Assembly (NCBI GenBank): GCA_963836905.1
Contig: CAWIKY010000006.1
Location: 434,001-498,000, forward strand
Source: CAWIKY01 sp963836905
GTDB lineage: Bacteria > Pseudomonadota > Alphaproteobacteria > Caulobacterales > Hyphomonadaceae
DNA length: 64,000 nt
Direction: 5' to 3'
Positions 1-8,462 of the stretch are shown piece by piece. The position numbers were made by a program, and so were the translations under genes. The number at the start of each line of letters is the position of its first letter. Position 1 is the first letter of the stretch. The notes under the pieces were generated by a model. That model was given only the letters and a program-made list of their open reading frames with translations. It was not told where the DNA came from and did no database searches.

Positions 1-522
1 CGTCGTGGTGGCGGTGTCCTGCGTGGTCCCGACTTCCGGCATATGCGAGCCGGCCGAGGACACCATCTGGTCGATCCGGGCTGCAAGCAGAACGGACTGA
101 ACCATGCGGCGGACGATCACAGCGAAGATGAGGCCAAGGCCGAGGATCGCAATGGCGGCTATCAACTGCGGCAGGAAGGTGAGGATTTCGGTCCACATGC
201 CTTGTACCGGCGCGACGACTTCAGACAGGCCAAGCGTTGCGAGCGCAACCGCGAAGACGACGAGCATCAACAACCAGAAAATTGCTGTTGCGATGCTGGA
301 GCCGATATTGGGCTGGTCGGTTCCGGTTTCGCGATTTGCCCGGTCGACAAAGCCGATCTTGTCGATTGCAGCGCCAATAACCTTAGAAATGATTTTTGCC
401 AGGAAGTACCCGACAACCAGAATCACGATGGCGAGCAGGATCTTCAGACCCCACGCAACCAGCGGATTGAATTGCGCTGATGCCTCGTTGGTCATCAGCG
501 AAATCTGATCCAGAAATTCCAT
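1..522 (-). CDS. Mechanosensitive-channel-type conserved TM helix protein, C-terminus cut by window edge
   Basis: The frame stays open for 174 codons to the left edge, so only the N-terminal part is seen. The product begins MEFLDQISLM and has a long hydrophobic stretch (about residues 22-46), a polar amphipathic segment (KIGFVDRANRE), and two more hydrophobic segments (about 75-100 and 115-140). This layout resembles the conserved TM-helix repeat proteins related to small-conductance mechanosensitive channels, which sit in the inner membrane. An AAAGGGG stretch about 7 bases upstream supports the chosen ATG. No MscS pore or beta domain can be checked because the gene is truncated by the window. 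Family assignment is by pattern only. Confidence 0.6.
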   Translation of the reverse strand, partial: MEFLDQISLMTNEASAQFNPLVAWGLKILLAIVILVVGYFLAKIISKVIGAAIDKIGFVDRANRETGTDQPNIGSSIATAIFWLLMLVVFAVALATLGLSEVVAPVQGMWTEILTFLPQLIAAIAILGLGLIFAVIVRRMVQSVLLAARIDQMVSSAGSHMPEVGTTQDTATTT

Positions 523-605
523 ATATTGCCCCTTTATGTACACATTTGGGTGTGCCGAAAGAACGGCTTATCGGGGTGTTCGGTTCCGCTGGATATGGAT
601 AAAGT

Positions 606-1067
606 TTAATTTTTGCCCGTCGAGCCGAAGCCGCCCGTGCCCCGCACCGTGTCGGAGAGTTTCTGCGAAACCACGATACTGGCCCGCGTCACCTCTGCCA
701 GGACAAGCTGGGCAATACGCATGCCGCGCTCGATGACGAACGTCTCATTCCCGTGATTGATGAGGATGACTTTCACCTCGCCGCGATAGTCGCTGTCGAT
801 GGTGCCGGGCGTATTGAGGCAGGTGACCGCATGCTTGGCGGCCAGTCCGGAACGTGGCCGGACCTGCACTTCATAGCCGGGCGGTATGGCAAACGTGAGA
901 CCCGTGGGGATCATTGCCCATGCGCCGGGGGCGAGGGCGACCGGTTCACGTTCCGCCACCGCTGCGCGGACATCCATTCCGGCAGAGCCGTCCGTTTCAT
1001 AGCCGGGCAATTCGAGCCCGTCGAAGTGTGGCAGAGGGCAGATTTGCAGATCGGCAGACTTGGTCAT
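606..1067 (-). CDS. dut: dUTP diphosphatase
   Basis: Hydrolyses dUTP to dUMP and pyrophosphate, keeping uracil out of DNA and feeding dTMP synthesis. The 153-residue length is normal for the trimeric family. The five motifs are visible: AGMDVRA (motif 1), RPRSGLA (2), NTPGTIDSDYRGE with the catalytic Asp region (3), RIAQLVL (4) and the C-terminal glycine-rich arm RGTGGFGSTG (5). The start ATG overlaps the stop codon of the upstream coaBC gene in an ATGA arrangement, so the two are probably translationally coupled. coaBC-dut adjacency is common in proteobacteria. No defects seen. Confidence 0.97.
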   Translation of the reverse strand: MTKSADLQICPLPHFDGLELPGYETDGSAGMDVRAAVAEREPVALAPGAWAMIPTGLTFAIPPGYEVQVRPRSGLAAKHAVTCLNTPGTIDSDYRGEVKVILINHGNETFVIERGMRIAQLVLAEVTRASIVVSQKLSDTVRGTGGFGSTGKN

Positions 1068-2269
1068 TGCACACTCCCTGTTCCCAACGCCTCTGCGATC
1101 TCTGCCGCAATGTCGCGGGCGATCAGGTGTTTGGCCGCGCGCGGCAGACGACGCGATCGCGACTCCGTGATGATGAGCGCCTCATTCTCGGATCCGCCCA
1201 TCACGTCGCCTGACACATCATTGGCGATGATCCAGTCGCAATTTTTGCGGGTCCGTTTTTCACGCGCATTGGCTTCAACGGTGTTCGTTTCGGCTGCAAA
1301 CCCGATCACCAGACCTGGCCGCATCGGACCGTCTGCCGCGATCATCGCCAGAATATCGGGGTTCTCGACAAGCTCCAGCGCACTCATCGCCTGCTTGCCC
1401 TTCAGCTTGACCGGCGAGCTTGTCGCCGGGCGCCAGTCCGCGACCGCGGCGACGCCGATGAAGACATCCGCGGGCAGGGCGTTCTGACACGCTTCCAGCA
1501 TATCGGTCGCGGTCTGGACGTTGACGCGTGTCACGCGCGGCGGTGTCGCAAGTTCGACCGGTCCGGCAACAAGCGTGACCTTTGCCCCAAGCTCTGCGAG
1601 CGCCCCGGCAATGGCAAACCCCTGCCTGCCGGACGAGTGATTGGAGAGATAGCGCACCGGATCAACCGGTTCACGCGTCGGCCCGGCGGTTATCAGCACA
1701 TGTCGTCCGGAAAGGGGCCGCGTCGCGCCTCCCGCCAATTGGTCTTCGATGGCCGCGAGGATGCGGGAGGTTTCCGGCAGACGGCCCGGGCCAAACTCAC
1801 CGCAGGCCATTGCACCTTCGTCCGGCTCCATGACCTGTGCGCCATGAGTGCGTAGCGTATGGATGTTCGCCTGAGTGGCAGCGTGTTCCCACATCCGCAC
1901 ATTCATCGCCGGAACGAACATGACCTGTGTATCGGTGGCCAAGAGCGTGGTGGTGGCCAGATCGTCGCAGAGGCCCGCAGCCGCCTTGGCCATGATGTTG
2001 GCCGTGGCGGGGCAGACCACGATCAGATCGGCCGAACGCGAGAGCTCGATATGGCCCATCTCGGCTTCGTCGGTCAGGTCGAAGAGATCGCTGTAGACTT
2101 TCTCCCCGGACAAGGCCGAGACAGAGAGCGGGGTCACGAAATGCTGCGCCGACGCGGTCAGGATCGTGCTGACTCCGACGCCGCGGCGGCCAAGCTCGCG
2201 GACAAGCTCAAGGCTCTTATAGGCTGCAATGCCGCCGCCAATGATCAGAAGAACGCGTTTGCCGGTCAT
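1064..2269 (-). CDS. coaBC: Bifunctional phosphopantothenoylcysteine decarboxylase / phosphopantothenate-cysteine ligase
   Basis: Carries two steps of coenzyme A synthesis: ligation of cysteine to 4'-phosphopantothenate (CoaB, C-terminal half) and flavin-dependent decarboxylation (CoaC, N-terminal half). The N-terminal flavoprotein shows GGGIAAYKSLEL, the PAMN motif (VPAMNVRMWEH) and the ACGEFGPGRLPE segment of the substrate flap. The CoaB half shows ITAGPTREPVDPVRYLSNHSSG and a late AAETN motif. About 400 residues is typical. The ATG used here follows AAGAGGG closely; an in-frame ATG 21 bases upstream (2290) is also possible. It overlaps dut by four bases. Confidence 0.95.
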   Translation of the reverse strand: MTGKRVLLIIGGGIAAYKSLELVRELGRRGVGVSTILTASAQHFVTPLSVSALSGEKVYSDLFDLTDEAEMGHIELSRSADLIVVCPATANIMAKAAAGLCDDLATTTLLATDTQVMFVPAMNVRMWEHAATQANIHTLRTHGAQVMEPDEGAMACGEFGPGRLPETSRILAAIEDQLAGGATRPLSGRHVLITAGPTREPVDPVRYLSNHSSGRQGFAIAGALAELGAKVTLVAGPVELATPPRVTRVNVQTATDMLEACQNALPADVFIGVAAVADWRPATSSPVKLKGKQAMSALELVENPDILAMIAADGPMRPGLVIGFAAETNTVEANAREKRTRKNCDWIIANDVSGDVMGGSENEALIITESRSRRLPRAAKHLIARDIAAEIAEALGTGSVQ

Positions 2270-2601
2270 ATGCCCTCTTGGCCTGCTCATCTCAGCCTAT
2301 AGCCGTGCGCCGCGCAAAATGCACGCCCGAGAAAAACACTGGACTATGAGACCCCAGCTGAGCGATTAAATGCCTGTGTCGCGATGACCGGTTAAATCGG
2401 CACCCTAAGAAGGACACTGGTAATTTCTGCCTGTAGGTTGAAGTTGCGACGGACAGTTTGCCCTATTCGCAAACGTCGGTTAAACGACACGAGTTATGTT
2501 TGCCGTTCAATGACCACACTGAACAACTGCGCTCGCCGGATTGGTTGAGCAAAACTCTATTCGCGTCGCTCACGCGCGACGCATAGTAACGGCTGATACC
2601 T
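2270..2601. other. Non-coding interval before the RNA-ligase-like gene
   Basis: About 330 bases with no convincing coding frame on either strand. It lies between the divergent coaBC and the RNA-ligase-like gene and must contain both promoters. Base composition falls towards AT in the right half, matching the low-GC gene that follows. No strong inverted repeat, tRNA or terminator was recognised. Confidence 0.4.
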
Positions 2602-3207
2602 ATGAAATCTTATCCTTCAATTCCGACCGATTATTCGGCGGATGAACACTTTTACTGTTTCGATAAATTGGACGGGAGCAACATTCGCGCCGAATGGGAC
2701 TCGAAAAAAGGCTTCCAACGATTTGGTACTCGCAAACTTCAAATTGATGCGGAAAGTCCATTCTTTTTAGCTGCGCGCCTCATTCGGGACCGCTTCGAGG
2801 ACCAACTGACGGATTCATTCAAGCAAGCTGGCTACAAATCTGCGACCTGTTTCTTTGAATACTTCGGCCCAAACAGCTTTGCTGGCACTCACCGTGATCC
2901 GATGGATCAAATGGATGCCGTGTTGCTGGATGTAAACATATATCGATTTGGGCTATTACCTCCGGAACGTTTCCTAACCGAATTTGGACACCTGAACACT
3001 CCAACATTCTTCGGCGTCCGAAAACTTGATCGTGAATTTGTGGGCGATGTAAAAAGTGGAGAGTTGGACGGAATGACGTTTGAAGGCGTTATCGGCAAGA
3101 GATACTCCAAAAACAAAGTGTGGATGGTCAAAATCAAAAATCGAAAATGGATTGAAAAATTGAGACTGGAATGCACGAATGAGGAGGAGTTTAAACGTCG
3201 TCTTTGA
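2602..3207 (+). CDS. RNA ligase-fold (covalent nucleotidyltransferase) family protein
   Basis: The 201-residue product carries the ordered motifs of ATP-dependent RNA ligases of the T4 Rnl2/Rnl5-like type: motif I KLDGSN with the candidate AMP-accepting Lys22, a FFEYFG segment near residue 84-89 corresponding to motif III/IIIa, EGVIGK at 161-166 (motif IV) and VWMVKIK at 173-179 (motif V). Enzymes of this group seal nicked RNA or modify RNA ends. It lacks a recognisable extra C-terminal domain, so it is a minimal catalytic core. Base composition is visibly lower in GC than flanking genes, which suggests transfer. A small ORF follows. The biological role is not known from sequence; RNA repair or phage conflict is an inference. 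Confidence 0.72.
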   Translation: MKSYPSIPTDYSADEHFYCFDKLDGSNIRAEWDSKKGFQRFGTRKLQIDAESPFFLAARLIRDRFEDQLTDSFKQAGYKSATCFFEYFGPNSFAGTHRDPMDQMDAVLLDVNIYRFGLLPPERFLTEFGHLNTPTFFGVRKLDREFVGDVKSGELDGMTFEGVIGKRYSKNKVWMVKIKNRKWIEKLRLECTNEEEFKRRL

Positions 3208-3264
3208 CGGTCGGGACGAGAGACTGGGCGTAGGTTCAACGTCCTAAACTCGCCTGTGCGTTCA

Positions 3265-3372
3265 ATGGGTCGTCGCAACACATACGATAACTTCGATATG
3301 TGGAGCGATGATAATGAGGAAGAAATACGTACGGGTTGGGTTTACACCGGCGCAAAAGGCACGAGCGTTTGA
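3265..3372 (+). CDS. Possible small acidic protein of 35 residues
   Basis: A short frame starting MGRRNTYDNF, acidic in the middle (WSDDNEEEI), ending GAKGTSV. It follows the RNA-ligase-like gene by 57 bases on the same strand and shares its lower GC. No strong ribosome binding site and no family were recognised. It could be a real accessory peptide of the RNA-ligase-like gene, the stump of a longer gene lost at the right border of a transferred segment, or chance. Confidence 0.25.
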   Translation: MGRRNTYDNFDMWSDDNEEEIRTGWVYTGAKGTSV

Positions 3373-3461
3373 CGCGGCAATAATCCGGCCTCACCCAAGG
3401 CGGGGATGTGCAATCGCTGCTGATATGGAACAGTCAGCGTCAAACTTTGAAGGGCCCTTTC

Positions 3462-4625
3462 ATGCGCAAGTACGTTTCAGCCGTGGCTATCGGTCTCCTC
3501 GTACTGTGTTTCAGCGGCGCAGGGGCAGAAACTCCGCCGGATGCGCCGCCCGAATGCCCAAAGGACGCAACCGGCTATGCGGGGCAAATCAAGCAGCTCT
3601 TCAAGACCGAAATACCGATCAGCGATGAGACGCTGCAGAATGCCAATGCGCTCGAGAACCTGTGTGGCACGGATTTTTTCGTTCTCTATTCGCTGGCAGA
3701 CGCCTGGTATGAGCTTCTGCTTCGCGACGGTGCGACGCTTGAACAGCAGACACAGATCGCGAACCGGGGCTTTGGCCTGCTTCTCAAGGCGGAAAACCTG
3801 CCGTATGTTAACCACAATTACGATGTCGCCGTTTCACTCCGCCAGAAGATCGTCAATGCGGTGGTTCAGTTTGCCGATGCCGGCGGGTCCTTCGAACCCT
3901 ATCTGAGCGAAGGTGCGCAGATCCCGGCTTGCGATAATTCATGGAGCAATGTCTCCCAGAATATCTGGTACGCCTACAAAAGCGAATGGACTGGGGACGC
4001 GCGCCCCGCCCTGATCACCAATGTCTCACGCTCCTGTGGCGACCAGCCGCGCCTCTGGTCGCATGTCTATTTTGCGCAGTTGCGGATCGGGCAGGCCGAT
4101 CGCGAGACGGACCCGACCAAGAAACTGGCGCTGATGGATGAGGCCCGGGAGGTTCTGGCGGCTTACACGGGCGACGACCGGCACGGATTGAACTGGGACA
4201 CAGCCGATCAGGACGCCTTCGACAGGGATTATGAGTTTGCCGCATTCGCGGTTGCAGCAAGCCGGCCACGCCTCGCCCGCAAGGACTGGTTCAAGCCTGA
4301 AAACCTGCAGAGCGGTGCAACTCGTCAGGCCATCGCACTCACCGCGAACGAGCTCTGGGGTCCGCATTATACGTTGAAGGAAGGCGTCGCCACCAAGGAC
4401 GAATTCGCCGCACAGTATCGCGGCTATTCAGCCTTTGTCAGCGATGCATACGAAGAGGCGAAAGCGACCGGCCGCGAGGCGCAGACAGTGCTTTTCGAAG
4501 CCTTGCGCGATCATGCATCAGGCAAGCTGCGGACGGCGGAAAGCAAGGACCGCCCGATGGCCTTCGGCGCGCTCTATGTCTGGACCGACCCGGACTATGT
4601 TCCGCCTGTGACGCCAACCGACTAG
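3462..4625 (+). CDS. Secreted protein of unknown function, 387 residues
   Basis: Starts MRKYVSAVAIGLLVLCF with a clear signal peptide that should be cut near SGAGAE; a GAAGGG sequence about 9 bases upstream supports this ATG over an in-frame upstream one. The mature part is mostly helical and acidic, with several Cys residues (PPECPKDA, ENLCGTD, IPACDNSW, SRSCGDQ) that could form disulfides in the periplasm. Segments such as YSLADAWYELLLRDGAT and AREVLAAYTG look like helical-repeat material, but no named repeat or catalytic motif was recognised. No operon partner on the same strand precedes it. Function unknown. Confidence 0.75.
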   Translation: MRKYVSAVAIGLLVLCFSGAGAETPPDAPPECPKDATGYAGQIKQLFKTEIPISDETLQNANALENLCGTDFFVLYSLADAWYELLLRDGATLEQQTQIANRGFGLLLKAENLPYVNHNYDVAVSLRQKIVNAVVQFADAGGSFEPYLSEGAQIPACDNSWSNVSQNIWYAYKSEWTGDARPALITNVSRSCGDQPRLWSHVYFAQLRIGQADRETDPTKKLALMDEAREVLAAYTGDDRHGLNWDTADQDAFDRDYEFAAFAVAASRPRLARKDWFKPENLQSGATRQAIALTANELWGPHYTLKEGVATKDEFAAQYRGYSAFVSDAYEEAKATGREAQTVLFEALRDHASGKLRTAESKDRPMAFGALYVWTDPDYVPPVTPTD

Positions 4626-4693
4626 GCGCGGAGCTACGGCAAACCTTGCCAATCTTTGCTAAGTTCAGGCTCGGCGAAAGCATGGATCGCGAC

Positions 4694-4951
4694 ATGGCCA
4701 CGATGAACGTATCCCTTCCCGACCAGATGAAAGCGTGGGCGGAGTCCCGCACTGAGGACGGCCGGTATGCCAATGTCAGTGACTATGTGCGCGACCTCAT
4801 CCGGCGCGACCGCGACAGGCATGAGAAGATCGGGGCGCTGCAGGAAAAGATCACTGAAGGGCTGGAGAGCGGTGTGTCCGAACGCAGCTTCGAAGACATT
4901 GCGGCTGACGCATTGCAGCGGGCCTACAGGAACCAGACAGAACCTGCCTGA
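4694..4951 (+). CDS. parD: ParD-family antitoxin (ribbon-helix-helix)
   Basis: The N-terminus MATMNVSLPDQMKAW is the beta strand and first helix of a ribbon-helix-helix DNA-binding fold, followed by VSDYVRDLIRRD, a signature of ParD/CopG-type antitoxins. The C-terminal half (about residues 45-85) is the charged tail that normally neutralises ParE. ParD dimers bind their own promoter and repress the pair. An alternative in-frame ATG lies 12 bases upstream (4682). The stop overlaps the start of the downstream toxin gene (TGATG), the usual coupled layout. The antitoxin looks intact although the toxin is broken. Confidence 0.88.
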   Translation: MATMNVSLPDQMKAWAESRTEDGRYANVSDYVRDLIRRDRDRHEKIGALQEKITEGLESGVSERSFEDIAADALQRAYRNQTEPA

Positions 4952-5239
4952 TGAAACTCGTTTTCTCCAGAACTGCAGATGACAACCTTGTGAACATCCT
5001 GCAGTACGGCCACGAAAACTTCGGCCCAAAAGCAGCCGCAGCCTACGAAGATTCGTTCAGAAAAGCCTTCCAGTTTATCTCCGAAACCCCCTCGCGGTTC
5101 AAAATATGACCTCGTTTTCGCCACCTGTCCGAGTATGGCCCAACGGGCGTGTCATGTCATCCTGTATCGGATTGTGGATGAGACGATTGTGATTGTCCGC
5201 ATCCGGCATGGTCGTGAGGACTGGATGTCAGGCCCGTAG
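4951..5239 (+). pseudogene. parE: ParE-family toxin, frameshifted
   Basis: The first frame gives a normal ParE start (MKLVFSRTADDNLVNILQY...FISETPSR) and then hits TGA at 5107. A second frame supplies SPPVRVWPNGR and a third supplies CHVILYRIVDE, VIVRIRHGRED and W, which together are the conserved core and C-terminus of the RelE/ParE fold. Two single-base losses, near 5104 and near 5146, would explain the pattern. Intact ParE toxins poison DNA gyrase and are near 97 residues; the combined length here fits. Either the toxin has been inactivated beside a retained antitoxin, or the consensus has errors. Confidence 0.8.
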
Positions 5240-5262
5240 ATGTGAGCCTGAGCGGCGCGCTG

Positions 5263-5961
5263 TCAACTTTCAAGCGCAGGCCTTGCAGGAAGATCGGGTT
5301 CGCTCACTGGCGTTTCCGGCGCATCTGTCGTTTCTCCTCCGCGCTTTCGCAGGCCGCCAAGGCCTCCCAGCACGGATTTAACTTGCTTCGCCCAGTCTCC
5401 GACCCGCCGCAAATCTCGGTCGAGCGTCGACATGGTCCGCGTAAAATCACCATGCGCATCGCGTTCCCATGCGGTTTCCGCGCGCGTAAGAATTCCGGTC
5501 AGCAAGGCGGAACGCGCGGTCAGCCCCGGCCCATCCTCGCCGGCACATGTCAGCACCCATTTCGCTGTCCGGCCACGCCTGCGGGCTGCCGCCAGCCGGG
5601 CTGCGGGCGCATCCTTCCAGGATCTGCGGATAGAGAGGAGCGCGCTGCGATGGTCTTCCATGGCTTCGAACCGCAGCATGGCCGCCTCGAACACCCGTTC
5701 GCGCAGGCTCGTTTCCAAATCCGCGGCTTCACTGGAACAGGCCCTGTCCAGCCGCTGATCGATCAGGTCGACAAGCGTGCCGCGATCAATCTCGCCATAA
5801 AACGCGTCGAGCGGCTTTCCGGCGGCCTGAGCAATCTGCGAGAGCGTAACCTCTTCCCAGTCTTTCTCCGACGCCAGCGTCAGGGCCGCATCAATGGCAG
5901 CGGTCTGCAACGGCGTTTCGCCGGATGCTCCGTCAGGCATGTCGCTATGGTCATCCGTCAT
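5263..5961 (-). CDS. TetR-like helix-turn-helix protein
   Basis: 232 residues with an N-terminal three-helix segment (about 20-65): AAIDAALTLASEKDWEEVTL, then SQIAQAAGKPLDAFYGEI, which matches a TetR DNA-binding domain. The rest is helical and Arg/Ala-rich, with a low-complexity Pro/Glu tail. In alphaproteobacteria a similar architecture is seen in RpsU-divergent or COQ9-like TetR relatives; the exact subfamily cannot be fixed here. It sits 30 bases downstream of proC on the same strand and is likely the last gene of a ybjN-proC operon. Target genes are unknown. Confidence 0.72.
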   Translation of the reverse strand: MTDDHSDMPDGASGETPLQTAAIDAALTLASEKDWEEVTLSQIAQAAGKPLDAFYGEIDRGTLVDLIDQRLDRACSSEAADLETSLRERVFEAAMLRFEAMEDHRSALLSIRRSWKDAPAARLAAARRRGRTAKWVLTCAGEDGPGLTARSALLTGILTRAETAWERDAHGDFTRTMSTLDRDLRRVGDWAKQVKSVLGGLGGLRKRGGETTDAPETPVSEPDLPARPALES

Positions 5962-5991
5962 GGCAGTGTCTCCGTCAGCCCGTGCCAGCGG

Positions 5992-6789
5992 TCAGGCCAG
6001 ATCGCGGCTCAGTTCCTCGTCCCGGGCAATGGCGGCGGCCACGGCCCGTTCCATGAGAGATACTAAGCCCGGCTCGCCCATCAAGACGTCGAGCGCTGCG
6101 GCAGTTACGCCTTTGGGTGAAGTGACGTTGCGGCGAAGCTGGTCTGCGGGCGTCTCGTCCTCGCTCATCAGCGCGCTGGCGCCGGCAATCGTGCGGCGCG
6201 ACAGGCGTGCCGCCAGATCTTCATCCAGCCCGGCAGAAACCCCCGCCTTCGTCATCGCTTCGGCCAGAAGAAAGGCATAGGCCGGTCCGCAGCCCGACAG
6301 CGCCGTCGCCTTCACGAGCGTGTCTTCGCTCATGGGCCCTTCGACATGGCCGAGCGGCTGCAGCAGTTTCGTGCAGGTTTCGACATCGGTTGCATGGTCC
6401 GGTCCGCAGAGCAGCGTCACGCCCGCACCGACGGAACCGGGCGTATTTGGCATGCCCCGATAGACCCGCGAGCTGCCAAGAGCGGCCTCGAGCGCTGCCA
6501 GTCTGATCCCGGCCATGACAGAGAGCACCAGCGTGTCCGGTCCGACCCAGGGTGCAATCTCGTCCTTCACCTTTGCAAAGACCTGCGGCTTGACGGCAAC
6601 CACGAGCACATCCACGGCGCGCGGCTCCGGGTTCAGCCGGACACCGGCCAGACGCGACCAGAGCCTGACCTCGTCACTCGGACGGGGCGCAATCAGGGAA
6701 AGGTCAGCAATGGAACGGGCTTTCAGCCAACCGGCGGCGAGCGAGCCGCCCATCCGGCCGACTCCGAAAAGGGCAACGGTTTTCTGCAT
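5992..6789 (-). CDS. proC: Pyrroline-5-carboxylate reductase
   Basis: Last step of proline synthesis: NAD(P)H-dependent reduction of 1-pyrroline-5-carboxylate. The Rossmann motif GVGRMGGSLAAGWL is at the N-terminus, followed by VLVVAVKPQ and the MAG segment (SVMAGI). The C-terminal dimerisation domain contains YRGMPNTPGSVG, ALSGCGPAY and the family signature NVTSPKGVTAAAL near residue 220. 265 residues is a normal length. It starts 6 bases after the YbjN-like gene ends, so the two are co-transcribed. Confidence 0.96.
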   Translation of the reverse strand: MQKTVALFGVGRMGGSLAAGWLKARSIADLSLIAPRPSDEVRLWSRLAGVRLNPEPRAVDVLVVAVKPQVFAKVKDEIAPWVGPDTLVLSVMAGIRLAALEAALGSSRVYRGMPNTPGSVGAGVTLLCGPDHATDVETCTKLLQPLGHVEGPMSEDTLVKATALSGCGPAYAFLLAEAMTKAGVSAGLDEDLAARLSRRTIAGASALMSEDETPADQLRRNVTSPKGVTAAALDVLMGEPGLVSLMERAVAAAIARDEELSRDLA

Positions 6790-6795
6790 GTCGTG

Positions 6796-7299
6796 TCAGG
6801 CTTCTCCGTTTGTGTCGAAGATGGCCGCCTCCATGGCCTGATCGGCTGTCTGACCGGCCCAGATCACATAGTTCAGGGCCGGGATAAATCGGTCCAGCGC
6901 CTGCGTGGCGGCCATGATGACGGCGCTGATTTCTCCGGCTTCGGGTTCGGCGCGGTCGTTCAGTGCGATGGCGTGGCGAAAAAGGATGAGGTTGTCCTCT
7001 TTCCAGTAGTCGAAATGTCCGAGCGGCAGGCGCGCATTCACGGCAACGATAAGGGCATTGACCTCCGAACGCCGCTGCGGCGTCGGGCGGATATCGAGCG
7101 TCACGCTGAACTGCAACACGGGCGGCAGGTCGCGCACGGCGAAAATACCGCCGAACTCGCCCCAACGGGTCGGGGCGATGCAATGAACGGCTTCCTCGCC
7201 TTCGCGCTCGAAGGACCATTCTGTCGCTTCGAGAATATGTTCGACGAGATCGAGCGATGGCTCGTTCCGGGCGCGTTCGTCGTAACGGTCGCTTAGCAT
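6796..7299 (-). CDS. YbjN domain protein
   Basis: 167-residue soluble protein with the fold signature of the YbjN / type III secretion chaperone-like family: an N-terminal helix, a beta sheet with GIFAVRDLPPVLQFSVTLDI, the segment VNARLPLGHFDYWKEDNLILF and a C-terminal helix rich in hydrophobics (MAATQALDRFIPALNYVIW). Members in proteobacteria lie next to proC as here. Their role is not settled; suggested chaperone or regulatory functions are from literature on relatives, not from this sequence. Confidence 0.85.
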   Translation of the reverse strand: MLSDRYDERARNEPSLDLVEHILEATEWSFEREGEEAVHCIAPTRWGEFGGIFAVRDLPPVLQFSVTLDIRPTPQRRSEVNALIVAVNARLPLGHFDYWKEDNLILFRHAIALNDRAEPEAGEISAVIMAATQALDRFIPALNYVIWAGQTADQAMEAAIFDTNGEA

Positions 7300-8078
7300 G
7301 TTGCCCCCTTATGGATTGCTGTTCATGGCCCTCAGCGATAGCTGCGGGACCTGCGTGGTTCAGGCGCTAACACGAGTCCGCTGTGAGACCAAAGCCGCGA
7401 GACATATATCGAGGGCGTACAGAGTGTCTTTAAGCCCTGATTAACCAAGCGCGGCGCGGTGCAGGCGGTGGCTGCGCACTCCACAGATATTTTTGCGAGG
7501 CGTGAGGGCGCACCGGTTTCCCGCACACCATTCTCGTCGCGTGCAGGTTTGGCGCAACCTCCACTGCATCCCGCGAGCGAGAAGGGGCCGAGGGTGAGGC
7601 TGCGGTTTTCTCGACGTCATTCGGCGGCTTGGCAGTCGACCCTCAGGCACCGCGCTCATGCCTTTCGACAGGCTTAATGTGAGACCGCCAGATACCATCT
7701 AAACACCCACGGTCTCACCTTGAGCTTCACAGTCTCACCTTGAGCTTGTCGAAAGGTCGGCACCCCGCTCCGCCCTCGCTTGAGCCGGGTTGCCCTGGTC
7801 TCCCGGGCATAGCGCGATGATTGGTCAAGAGATGGACACCGGATACGCGTTGCGTTCCGGGGAGGCGGTGGTGAGGTGTTTCTGTAATTTTGTGTGGCTT
7901 GCAGACGATCAAGTTCCGCCAACCCGAGGCTGACCTTGGAGTTCATCTGTCATTTCGCAAAGCGTTGCGCCTTGGACCCCAGGATCAAGTCTTAGAGCGG
8001 CGATGAGCACGCGCCTGTGAAGGTATGGGGTCTAGCGGTCAGAGAGCTTCGCCACCCCGCGCCCGCCAGAACACGCAG
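7300..8078. other. Long non-coding interval with dispersed repeats
   Basis: Nearly 780 bases between ybjN and the rpmA terminator without a frame that resembles a protein. The left part should hold the ybjN-proC promoter. The centre holds an inverted repeat with the TTCGACAGGCTTA-type core described separately. The segment around 7550-7660 contains fragments that look like degraded copies of the same repeat family. No RNA gene was recognised. Confidence 0.5.
7661..7757. repeat. Inverted repeat of the TTCGACAGGCTCA family
   Basis: The left arm CCTTTCGACAGGCTTAATGT (continuing to GAGACC) is matched on the right by GGTCTCACCTTGAGCTT and then CAGTCTCACC, TTGAGCTTGTCGAAAGG, so the right arm is partly duplicated. 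The RNA form would make a long hairpin. Related elements occur near 34.75 kb and 50.6 kb. Such dispersed palindromes are common intergenic elements in alphaproteobacteria; function unknown. Confidence 0.75.
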
Positions 8079-8108
8079 AAGGCCGGAGAGGTCACCCTGT
8101 CCGGCCTT
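8079..8108 (-). terminator. Hairpin terminator after rpmA
   Basis: AAGGCCGGA and TCCGGCCTT form a perfect 9-bp stem with a 12-base loop, 30 bases downstream of the rpmA stop. The U-tract is short on the rpmA strand, so termination strength is uncertain. Confidence 0.65.
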
Positions 8109-8138
8109 CGCTGACTGGTTCAATCGCCTGCAGAGCGC

Positions 8139-8408
8139 CTATTCGGCAGCTTCGGTTTCCGGTGCGACGGAGACATACTGGCGGTTATCGCCCTTGCGGC
8201 GGAACTCCACGCGGCCACCGGCCGTCGCGAAGATCGTGTGATCGCGGCCAAGCCCGACATTCGTACCCGGATAATATTTCGTGCCGCGCTGACGGATGAT
8301 GATGTTGCCCGGAACGACAACTTCGCCGCCGAACTTCTTCACGCCAAGGCGTTTGCTTTCTGAATCGCGACCGTTACGGGACGAGCCGCCTGATTTTTTA
8401 TGTGCCAT
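8139..8408 (-). CDS. rpmA: Large ribosomal subunit protein bL27
   Basis: 89 residues beginning MAHKKSGGSSRNGRDS, the conserved N-terminal tail that reaches the peptidyl-transferase centre, followed by GVKKFGGE, GNIIIRQRGTKYYPG and GRDHTIFA. No N-terminal cleavage extension of the Firmicutes type is present. It follows rplU by 54 bases in the universal rplU-rpmA operon. Confidence 0.98.
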   Translation of the reverse strand: MAHKKSGGSSRNGRDSESKRLGVKKFGGEVVVPGNIIIRQRGTKYYPGTNVGLGRDHTIFATAGGRVEFRRKGDNRQYVSVAPETEAAE

Positions 8409-8462
8409 CTGGCCTCTCCTCTTTGCCGATGCGCTTTAGCGCGATCAGCCCTCGTTTAATTT

